Shown one piece after another: positions 24,298 through 34,218 of a stretch of 64,000 nucleotides of DNA. The notes below the pieces were generated by a model that was not told where the DNA came from, searched no databases, and saw only the letters and a program-made list of their open reading frames with translations. How positions within the stretch are numbered: position 1 is the first letter of the stretch; every line of letters begins with the position of its first letter. A program made the translations under genes and the position numbers. The stretch comes from Halichondria panicea (Eukaryota; Porifera; Demospongiae; Suberitida; Halichondriidae): the NCBI RefSeq assembly GCF_963675165.1, contig NC_087379.1, positions 1,187,001 through 1,251,000 of the forward strand. The letters are read 5' to 3'.

Positions 24298-24574
24298 GGT
24301 TTAAAGCCATGCATACGTGTCAATAACTCTATTTATAAAATCACACATGCAGCTAGCTGGAACTTGATGAAGCACAGGACTGTATAACCTTAAATTTGTG
24401 CTATATGTACAAGCAATAATGTCGATGATAATACTAGCTAATCAAAATCAATTGCATGAAGGTCGTACTGATACACAAAACACTGATAATCACCTCACGC
24501 AGGTGCTAAACTTAAAGCGCTGATAAATACACCAACATAAAGAATACCTTACACAATATTCTCTGAGTGTTCCT

Positions 24575-24727
24575 CTAGTACTTGCCCCCAGGCTGAGGCT
24601 GCTCTAGACGGTGCTTCACCATCGCCACGTCGATGTCATAATAGGAGAACGGTTTGTACCGATGATACTCAGGGACTTGGTAGGTGTCTTTGCCGCTGGT
24701 GCTCTGGGAGGAGTCACCTTTGCCACC
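24575..24727 (-). other. Putative last exon of an unrecognised minus-strand gene
   Basis: On the minus strand an acceptor-like CACACATCCACAG precedes about 50 open codons ending in a stop (GGKGDSSQSTSGKDTYQVPE, then YHRYKPFSYYDIDVAMVKHR, then LEQPQPGGKY). Decayed copies at 15021-15150 and 19581-19725 have lost the frame. The composition does not look random. The family is not recognised. Confidence 0.4.
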
Positions 24728-24989
24728 TGTGGATGTGTGTGTGCATGTGTGTGGAGGTATATGGTGGATTAGTGTAGGCAGTATGCATTGGTGTGTGTGT
24801 GTGTGTACAAAGGGCACTAATGTAGTGTATTTAGACAAAACTCAATTGAATTATGGGCACTCTTATAAGTTGCTTCCGTACCATTATGCAATAGATATGC
24901 AACAAAAGGTAGCACTGTATAACAGTTATTGTCATATTCTATTGAGTGTTTTGAGTGGGTGACTGTAGACAAAAACACACCTCTAACAC

Positions 24990-25113
24990 AACAACTGTGG
25001 GGTGTCAGAGAGGATGCTTAGACTTGGCCTAATTGGAATTCCCAGAAGTGTTGCCAATAGAGCAACTCCATAGGACACAATACTAATCAGTGTGATAGCT
25101 ACCGCTGCCGTCC
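24990..25113 (-). other. Candidate transmembrane exon upstream of the preceding exon
   Basis: On the minus strand, after TGCATGCTTAG, the frame reads TAAVAITLISIVSYGVALLA followed by TLLGIPIRPSLSILSDTPQ, a clear hydrophobic helix. No good donor joins it in frame to 24727, so whether the two belong together is uncertain. Confidence 0.25.
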
Positions 25114-25500
25114 TAAGCATGCAAATCTATACAGCACACAAAACACCATTCTAATGTCCATTCTAAGCATGTAAATCCAGAGCAAAAAACCCACAAGAGA
25201 CTCCAGCTGCATCAATTCACATAGACACACAGTAAGATTTTAGTTCCATATTATGATGACGTAACCATACTGAAAATAAAACAAACGGCTGCCTAACTTA
25301 ATTATGGGGGAAATAGTTTTGACTTTCTAGCACCAGCATGTAAGTGGACACACGAGCCAGCGATCCCCCCAGCAGAGCTTAATTAATCTAATAACAGCAA
25401 ATTTCAAAGGCTTCTAATACTGCACCCTCTTGAATGACTTACAAATATTTAGGGTTATGGCTGTCAGATTCCTAGACTAGACAAAGCAGCATTAAACGCT

Positions 25501-25508
25501 TACAAAAG
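25501..25508 (+). promoter_or_regulatory. Weak TATA-like site of gene G
   Basis: TACAAAAG replaces the TATAAAAAG of genes D-F at the corresponding place, suggesting altered promoter strength. Confidence 0.4.
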
Positions 25509-25626
25509 GGTGAACCACTTCAGTCCAGCAGAGATTGAAGGTTTTCTGTAGAACTAGATACAGTAGGCCGTATCAACTCTAAATTCAAAGCCATTTTAAC
25601 ACAACAGTGCATGAGAGTGCAAGGAC

Positions 25627-28600
25627 ATGAGGAGCCTAGCAATCCTTCTCACCCTAACTGCATTTGCAGTAGTAAGTCCAACTGAACATATTGATAAAAA
25701 AAAAAATTGACTGTTAACTCTTTCCTTTGCAGGTGGCTCAAGCTACTGTGTACTGTCGTCCAAGAACATGCTCTAAAGGATATTACTTCAACTATCGCAT
25801 ATGCGCCTGTGACACGTGTCGAATCACCACCTGCCCAACTGGACAACGCTTCAACGCACAGAAGTGCAGGTGTGAGTGCATCTACCGTCAATGCTCAGAT
25901 GGGAAGGTTTTCGATCAACACTCCTGCCAGTGCAAATGTCCTAGTCAGCTTTACTGTGCCAGGCCGAAAGAGTTTAACTCAGACAATTGTCAATGTGAGT
26001 GCCCGGGAGACCAAACCTGCAAAGCTCCGTTTGTATACAACCAGAAGCTCTGCCGATGTGTGTGCCCACGAAGACAATACTGTCCAGCTGGTCAAGTGTT
26101 CAGCTTCAGAAGCTGTGGATGCGTTTGTCTTTTTCAGAGAGATTGCCCCGAGCCCCAAGAGTTCAATTCCGAGACCTGCCAATGTAGATGCCCTGCAATT
26201 AAGCTGTGCGTGACTCCAAAAGTGTTCAGTAGCAAAAGCTGCGATTGCGAGTGCCCCAAGAAGCCTGAGGCCTGTCTTTACTCAGCACAAAGGTACAATA
26301 CAGATTTGTGTCGATGTGAATGTCCCGTGGTTCGAAGGTGTCCACCTAGCCAAATCTTCAACTACAAAACATGCCGATGTGAATGTCCAACACCAAAGCC
26401 TAAGTGCACCGCAGCACAAGTCTTTGAATCCATCTCTTGTCAATGCAAATGTCCAAACAAACCTTCAAAATGCCCATATCCTCAGCAGGTATTCGATGAA
26501 CAATTGTGTCGCTGCAAATGCCCTAAATATCAGACCTGTCCCACAGGACAAGTGTTTAATGACCAGACTTGCCAGTGTGAATGTCCAAAGCCAAAGCCGA
26601 CATGTACCAAAGCTCAGGTATTCGATGAGAACTCTTGTACTTGCAAATGCCCTTATAAACCATCGCAATGCCCGTATGGCCAGATATTCGATTCTGATAC
26701 GTGTCAGTGCAGATGTCCAGAAATCCTGAAATGCCTTGGAGGACAAGAATTCGATTCCACTTCCTGCAAATGCCAATGTCCCAGACCCATTCCAAAATGT
26801 TATCCTAATCAAAGGTTCAATGACGTTTCCTGTGAGTGTGAGTGCCCAAAAGTGCCCGAATATTGTCCATACCCAAACCAAGTGTTCAACAACACGATTT
26901 GCGAATGTAGATGCCCTAAAGAACTGACTTGCCCGAAAGGACAACAATTTAACTCTCAGAAATGTGTCTGTGAGTGTCCTTACCCGTACCCAACATGCAC
27001 ACCCAATCAAGAATTCAATTCTTATACCTGTCAATGCGAGTGTCCCCGAAAACCAGCTGGATGTCCCTACTCTGCTCAGATATACGACAATGAACAGTGT
27101 AAGTGTGTTTGTCCTGTCGTTAAAAAATGCCCCGGAAACCAGCGATTCAACCGAAAGACGTGCGAGTGTGAGTGTCCCTATCCTAGACCATCCTGTACCA
27201 AAGCTCAAGTCTTCAACGAGATATCATGCTTGTGTGAGTGCCCAAACAAGCCCAAGACGTGTCCATATCCTGCTCAAGAATTCAACGATAAGACGTGTAC
27301 CTGTGTGTGCCCAGATGGTGAAGAAAGATGTTATGGAGGCCAGGTTTTCAAGAAAGACATATGCGCCTGCGCTTGTCCAACCACGCTAAAATGTACATCC
27401 CCCCAAGAGTTCAACACTAAATCATGCCAATGTGAGTGCCCAGATCGACCAGAGTACTGTCCAAGAGGCAAAACATTTAACGAGTATACTTGTAAATGTG
27501 AATGCCCAACTCCCCCAAAATGCAAAGGTAATACAGTTTTTAACGAAGACACTTGTGCGTGTGAGTGCCCCTACCCACCATCCTGCTACAAACCACAAGT
27601 CATCGACCCGATTGAATGTACCTGCGGCTGCCCAAACAAAGTCGACTATTGCCCCTACTCCCCACAAATATTTGACCAACGTACTTGTACCTGTAGGTGC
27701 CCCAAAGATTTAACGTGCGTATCCCCACAGAGGTTCGACCCCACCACTTGTGAATGTAGTTGTCCCGATCCACACAGAACATGCCCAGATAAGAAAATCT
27801 TCGATTCTTACACATGTAAATGCCGATGTCCAAAACAAATTACCTGCCCAGGCAACCAGAGGTTCGATGATAGTACCTGCGATTGCGTTTGTCCTGACAC
27901 AGGATACTGCCCAAAAGGTCAGACCAGAAATCCGCTAACTTGTAGATGTGAGTGTCCAGCGACTAAATGCCCCGGATCTCAAGTACTTGACGAGCACACC
28001 TGCGAATGCACATGTCCCCACACTCACAAATGTACACCCCCAGCCACCTTTGATCCCTACACTTGTGAATGCTCCTGCCCTGTCAAGACATGCCCTCATG
28101 GCCAGTACTTTGACAAGGATACTTGTAGCTGTGTATGTAGCTACAAACCATCCTGCCCCAAAAACAAAGTGTTCAACACGAAAACTTGTGAGTGTGACTG
28201 TGCTTGGGTTGAAACTTGTCGATCTCCACGATATTTTAGCCATGATTCATGCGCTTGCGAATGTCCTACCCAGAAAGATTGCCCTGGCAACCAAGAGTTC
28301 GATCAAGACGAGTGTAGATGCAAATGTAACAAGAGCCCCTATTGCGCAGCAAATTTTGTTTTCGACCACCAGCAATGCGAATGTGCCTGCAACCGTCAAT
28401 GCAACCACCCTTTAACCCTCGACAAAACCACGTGCAATTGTGTGTGCGAGAGACAGTGTGGTCCTGGGATGAAGCTAACCAGTGGCTGTGAATGTGTGCC
28501 TCTAACCTGCAGCAATGCTAAGACATCCAAGGAATGCTATGAAGCTAGATGCGACCACTACCCCAACAAGTATTGCACGTAAGTCCTCACTGGAATAAAA

Positions 28601-29358
28601 AAATACAGCCATTATTTTATTGCGGACTGACAATGGGATGTGTACTAATGTTAGACTACAAAAGCTTCATTGTGTTCATACACTGTAGCTAGTTCAGTAA
28701 TAATGTGGTGCCAAGAAGGTAGGCTAAAATGCTTGTATGGAATGTTAGACAATCATACGATACGACCGTTTTTGGTGTGTCTTTATGCTAAGGTGTGGAG
28801 CTACTGTAAAGCTGTTTTGTGAGTGGCGATAATGTAGATGCTATTCTAGACTACAGCCATTAGTTGAAGGCACCATCAGTAACCATAACACTACAGGAGC
28901 CAGCTGATTATCGCATTTATGAGGGTCAATAATGTGATCTAGACTATACAGCCATTACTCAAAGCACCATAACATTAGCCATGCAGTTGATTATTGCAAC
29001 AAATAAACAACTCTATTACAATGGATATAAAGCACATTCAAATGCTAACACAAATGAGCAAACTAAGACATTAAAGAGCCACTAATATTAGAACATACAC
29101 AATTCTTTGCTAACAATTATTAGTCAAATGTACAGTAATTTTTCTAATACAGTAATACACTATACAGTACTGTATATTCATATTTACCTCCCCTCCCCCT
29201 ATCCACCCAGATACACCCACAACAACCTGTGCCTATGTCCCTGCTGCCTCACTAAGTCTGACCCTCGTCATGGTGCATGGTGCTTGGACTGGTCGAGATA
29301 CGGGGAACCACAATGTGCTTACGGACAGAATGCTGACTTCTGTAAATGGGTCTGCTAA
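25627..29358 (+). CDS. CXCXC-repeat secreted protein G (tandem paralog 4, longest)
   Basis: Exons 25627-25671, 25733-28578 and 29211-29358 give 1012 residues. Signal exon MRSLAILLTLTAFAV, then VAQATVYCRPRTC. G is the most diverged of the four. It lacks a three-motif block present in D-F after the CRCKCPKYQTCP motif, and it carries several extra motifs (about 27580-28080, for example CYKPQVIDPIECTCGCP and CPKGQTRNPLTCRCECP). It retains the CKGNTVFNEDTC unit seen in D. The last exon keeps the ShK-like spacing and ends NADFCKWVC. Intron 2 is longer than in the others (28579-29210). No broken motif was noticed. Function unknown, predicted secreted. Confidence 0.9.
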
Positions 29359-29888
29359 GTCAGCACTCAACTACCATAGCTATCAGAACAAGTACTGCTG
29401 TAGAATAGTGTTATTGTGTGCATGGAACTCATATTACTTGTAGGAATAGTTTGCTCAGATCACTAAATGTGGAACTGTACGAAGTAAATTCATCAGTTTT
29501 TCAATGCTCATTACGATAAGATATTGGATTTTCGTTTTTATATTGGGTTTTAAAGTTAAATTAATCTTTCAACAAACCTGAGGAGGAGTTACTAGTAACA
29601 CTGCTCAGAGAACGGCGGACTAAGGATGTGGAGGTCTGTGCAGTTGTGAATTAGTTTAATATAACATTGGACATGAATTGAAATTAATAAATAGTTTACC
29701 TGGACTCTCCCTTGGAGAATGAGCTGGGTTAGTCTGCACCACATGGCTTAGCTTCTTAGCTTTGTTGTCGTATGGAATTGGGGTCAAAGGTTAGCGTAGG
29801 CGGAGTTTCAGAATACAGGTCAAGGTTCAGGTCAGCTGTGGTCTGTGGACTGAGCATGCGCGGTCTAAATGAGGCAGCCAACCACGTG
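29359..29888. other. Spacer between the CXCXC cluster and RPS11
   Basis: No gene seen. The last part should hold the RPS11 promoter; a CACGTG E-box lies at about 29883. Confidence 0.5.
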
Positions 29889-29904
29889 TCTTTCTTTTTT
29901 TACT
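29889..29904 (+). promoter_or_regulatory. 5'TOP-like pyrimidine tract of RPS11
   Basis: CTTTCTTTTTTTAC directly precedes the ATG at 29909. Ribosomal protein mRNAs of animals start in such tracts, which give mTOR-dependent translation control. Confidence 0.55.
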
Positions 29905-29908
29905 AAAG

Positions 29909-31208
29909 ATGGCGGAGCAGGTAAACCCTTAGATTTGTTATCCTAGAGCTACTCAGCAGTGTTATGCTTGTCTGATGGCTGTACTATATATATGTCTATT
30001 ATTGGATCTTATTCATTACTTGTCTTGATGTGCAGACGGAGAAGGCCTTTCAAAAACAGAAGCCCATCTTCCAGAACAGTAAAACTGTTATCTTGGGTGG
30101 AAGCAAGAAGAAGAAGGACCAAAGGTTTGTGAGGAATGTTGGCCTTGGATTCAAGACCCCAAGAGAAGTGAGTGAACCAGTGTCTGTGTAGTACCACACA
30201 CACACGTGCACACAAAGTAGCTGGTGGCATGAAATAGATACCCACTCTAGCTAGCCGTACTTGGTGTGTGTGTGTTGATATTTTCCTAGCTTGTGTAGTA
30301 TTGAAAGCCTTTGGTTACCAAGCATTTGCACACACAAAGTAGAGATGTATTTACCGTATAAGCTGTATTAAGGCGCCACATAAAAGTAATTACGCTGGTA
30401 TAGGTGGCTATATTTAGAGGTGGAAAATTAGTTTTGAGGCTGGATGGCGTGTCTTTAGAGGGCCGCCTTCTAATTGGAGATAAAACAGCTTTTCCAACCT
30501 CTTAATAGAGCCACCTTATGTTTATGTAGCGCCTTAAATAGAGCTTATACGGTAACTAGCTAGATATCCACACTCTAGTGGTGTATGTTCCTAGCCTGTG
30601 TAGTATTAAGAGCATTTTACTCTAGTTTACGCTATTAAAGTTCACAACCCATTCACCCCCCCCCCCCTCTCCCAGGCAACAGAAGGGACGTTCATTGACA
30701 AGAAGTGTCCCTTCACTGGTAATGTGAGCATCCGTGGCAGAATCTTGTCTGGAGTGATCAAGAGCATTAAGATGAAGCGCACTGTTGTCGTCAGAAGAGA
30801 CTACCTCCATTACATCAAGAAGTACAACCGATTTGAGAAACGCCATAAGAACCTCTCCGCTCACATTTCACCATGCTTCCGGTAAGTTAGGTATAGTCAT
30901 ACTTTTGGCTTGAATAAAAGCAGTAAACTTGTATATAGATTTTAAAATCATCAAGGTGAATTTCAGTATTAAATAGGCTTGCTGCTTGCTAGAGATATCT
31001 TTCTGAGTTTTAGTTATACATACACCCCTGTCGTATACTCCTCGTACCTATCTGACCATGCCCCCTTACCCCCCCCCCACACAGGGACGTTGTAGTGGGA
31101 GACCTAGCGGTGGTTGGTCAATGTCGACCTCTCAGTAAGACCGTTCGATTCAACGTGCTCAAAGTACAGAAGGCCAAGGGAGGAAAGAAGCAGTTCCAAA
31201 AGTTTTGA
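29909..31208 (+). CDS. RPS11: 40S ribosomal protein S11 (uS17)
   Basis: Four exons (29909-29920, 30036-30167, 30676-30881, 31085-31208) encode 157 residues, close to the 158 of human RPS11. The first exon is only MAEQ. Diagnostic stretches: [77 protein letters not shown] and the C-terminal KKQFQKF. It is a small-subunit protein that binds 18S rRNA. All splice sites are GT-AG with consistent phases. Intron 2 carries a 200-bp MITE. Confidence 0.97.
30352..30554. repeat. MITE in RPS11 intron 2
   Basis: Ends TACCGTATAAGCT and AGCTTATACGGTA continue into inverted TTAAGGCGC / GCGCCTTAA segments. About 200 bp with no coding sequence and TA at the borders. Confidence 0.8.
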
Positions 31209-31508
31209 ACACTCTGAACTAGCCTTGTCTGTGTTTAATTATCAATAATGGTTGTTGTCTCTCTTTTGGTACTGATGGAATTTATTATTGACTGTTGATG
31301 TATTAATGATCTGTTTCAAGTGTGTTGAAACATCGTTGTTAGCATGAGTGGTTGGGCTATTAACATCGGGTGGTTGATTTTAAGTTATTAATTAAATCGA
31401 AAGCTTCGATCCATGCCCACAATAATTATCTCATTAAAATCTGTATCTGATCAATAAAAGAACGGGGTGCCCTTATATAATTACAAAATTATATCTGAGA
31501 TATGGCAG

Positions 31509-34027
31509 CTATGTAGTTAAATTGTTCTGAAAGCCGTGCTTGTCAGTGTACAGTTTGATGGCTTCCAGTACAGCCATGGTGTCAGGTGAAGAGAGGGTCT
31601 GTGCCTCCTGGAGGGCACAGCGGAGGAGGAGAGGACCGTTGGAACATGAGACCATGAACACAAAACACCTGTGCAGGGAGAAAGGGGGGCAGGGTTAATA
31701 GGCACAGTGCATGGAGGAGCTAGGGTATACCACGATAGATACTAGCATGTCCGGACTTCCCAGCCCGACTCTCTCAAAATAACACTAGTATAATTATAGA
31801 TAACACAGGCTGGGAACGAGGCTATATTTTTCCATAAAATCCATGGGTTTAGATAAAATTTGTAGTTACGATAAACGATAATCACAAAGCTTACCTGAAT
31901 AGTGAGTGGTAGTCTGTCTCCGCTTGTCTCAACAACCTCTTCAGTGCATTCAAGTCCTGAATAATCTGTACAGAGCAATTAATGGATGATATAGGTTGTG
32001 TGAACATAAACAGATCGAGATGCCATACCAATAATAATAATAGTTTGGTAACAAGTGATATACCTTGAGCTTGTAGTTCTCGATGGCTTGTCGTATAAAG
32101 AAAGGGTCAGGGGAGGCGGTCCCTTGAGCCAGCAACACCTGGGCCCAATTATCCGTGAACTTACTGGACTCTACAATAGGGAGGGGCCGGGGATAAATAG
32201 GGAGGGGCCGGGGATAGTTAAGAAATGATCAACTACACATTTACAGCGAATGTATACTGTACATGCATGCATATATACCTTAACGACGACAAGTGTATAA
32301 TAATGTGTACAGCAACACCAGTAAGGGACACAATGCAACAATTTTGGGCAGCAAACTGACCTCCTCCAGTCACCTGACAATCATCCTTAGTGACTGTTAT
32401 CTTGACGAAGGATTGGTCGACTGGACTACTCTCACTGGAGAACTGCATCAGGTTGGCTAGGCTGCACGCCTCTAGGAACCTGTGCATGTGTGTAAGGGGA
32501 GGAGGGTATTATAAAACAACCTCTTGTAATTAATTACACATTTCAGTAGAGCTTCCAGGATTAACGACATATTAAGCTCGAATGTTCCCTCAAAGGTAAC
32601 CAGTACGTGCGTGTAGGCAACGACTCACTCATTGATATCCTTGATTGCCCCCAGGTCATCACCCGCCACCTCTACGTACGGCTCCACCGCCTGCAGGGGT
32701 AACAATACTGACTGTGGGGGGTATTCATTGCCAGTACTAGAAGTACATGCATACTGCCAGTACTTACTGTGTGTAGGAGCAAAGGCAGCTCTTTCTGACA
32801 GCGCTGCACCACTCTAGAGAGATACTCAACCTGCATGTGAGATTGAGGTAAATAATGGCTGAAACTGGTCAGAGGGTATATTATAGCTAGCTCTTACATT
32901 TTCAGAGAACCAATTCTTGACTCTGATCTCGAGGTTAGACCCCGGGAATGACTCAGAAGGATTACTCGGAGGCTATAGGGAATGGTTTGGGAACATTAAT
33001 AGTTATTATTGATTAGAGAGTGTGTGTCTTACCAGTTCTCGTAGTAGAGGGTGAAGAGATTTGCAGTATTTGTCCAGCTCAGTTCGAAACATATGCATTA
33101 GTTAAGGACACATACAACCTGTGCTACTTCTTACCCCCCAACACAGCTACTCCACTCCTACCCCCACACAGCTACCCCACCCCCACCACACACATAGCTA
33201 TCCCCACCCCCACACAGCTATTCCGCCCCCACCACACACACAGCTACCCCACCCCCACACAGCTATTCCGCCTCCACCACACACATAGGATACAGGTCGA
33301 GTCCTTGCTTCCCTATGGACATGAACGAGAGAAGATAGAGAATTTCTTCTTCATTTTTGCTGTTGTTTTCATCAGGGCTGACCTCCACCAGACAGTGGTA
33401 GCTTTGTGAGGAGGGAGGGAACAGCCTGGGACCGAGGAGAAAGTATCAATCATTATCAGTGACACTAGAATAGCATTATCTATAGTGACACACAACATTC
33501 ATGCGTACGTTGTAAAACTTCTACTAGTTACGACAATTGTTTATACAATAAAATAATTATGGTTGTTTTGGTAGCACTATTTTACTCCGTACTTAGACAT
33601 CGTACTTTCTATAACAAGGATCTTACTCTGGGTCGAGGGTGGTGACTTGTCCATTGGAGCGGTAGAGAGAGCTGTGTGTGATCTTGGTCCCCACGTGCTC
33701 TCTCAGGAAGGGCTCACGATCTGTTGATATACTAGTACCCACCAGGATGAGGCTACATGTATGGAGAGGGGGAGGGGTAGACACTATGACCACTTTATTA
33801 AATGCAAATGTAACGTACTGTTTAGAACTACACACCTGAAACCTTGTCCAGCAGCTCTTGGCTCAGCCCCATCCCGATTAATGGTTTCTCTATAATCATT
33901 TATATAAATAATTATAGTGATCAGTTTCCACAGATTTGACCTACTGGTTAGGGATGTACTTGTAGACTGAATACTCTGAGACCTTCCATTCTTTCTTCTC
34001 CTCCAGAAGATCACCGATAGACGTCAT
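31509..34027 (-). CDS. Unrecognised 12-exon gene, head-to-head with NCAPD3
   Basis: I assembled these exons (minus strand, from the start codon): 34027-33945, 33889-33836, 33752-33627, 33425-33281, 33077-33033, 32972-32898, 32830-32768, 32690-32629, 32479-32361, 32170-32064, 31965-31895, 31668-31509. They join in consistent phases to about 369 residues, MTSIGDLLEEKKEWKVSEYS to the C-terminal KHGFQNNLTT. The exon 4/5 junction is the least certain. The product looks soluble: no signal peptide or membrane helix, an N-terminal mixed part with LILVGTSISTDREPFLREHV, then helical segments such as NVEYLSRVVQRCQKELPLLL and IIQDLNALKRLLRQAETDYH. I do not recognise the family. Dense, phase-consistent splicing supports a real conserved gene. 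It probably shares a bidirectional promoter with NCAPD3. Confidence 0.75.
33128..33290. repeat. CA/CCCC-rich microsatellite in intron
   Basis: Repeated CCCCCACACAGCTATTCCGC-like units in intron 4 of the minus-strand gene. Confidence 0.7.
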
Positions 34028-34218
34028 TTTGCACAGCAGAGATCCAGAGCAGACAAACAATAGGGAGTAGGAACTGATCGTCAGAGTTGTAAAGAAAAGT
34101 CTTGTCTCAGATTCCTTCAGAGAAAAGTGGGCGTGGGGACGAGGCTAGCACCTCCTCTTCTCTTCTACTTTTTAAATATTCAACTGTCAAAGCAGCCTAA
34201 AGAAGCTACCTAATCAGT
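34028..34218. promoter_or_regulatory. Candidate bidirectional promoter
   Basis: Only about 190 bases separate the start codons of the divergent gene at 34027 and NCAPD3 at 34219. No TATA box is evident, as is common for divergent housekeeping promoters. Confidence 0.55.

Noticed and set aside
1-29358. Calling the CXCXC proteins VEGF-C homologs
   Set aside because: Only the CXCXC repeat is shared; no PDGF/VEGF cystine-knot domain is visible in any member.
32171-32487. Alternative minus-strand frames around 32.2-32.5 kb
   Set aside because: They run through introns of the assembled minus-strand gene and break its phase-consistent exon joins.
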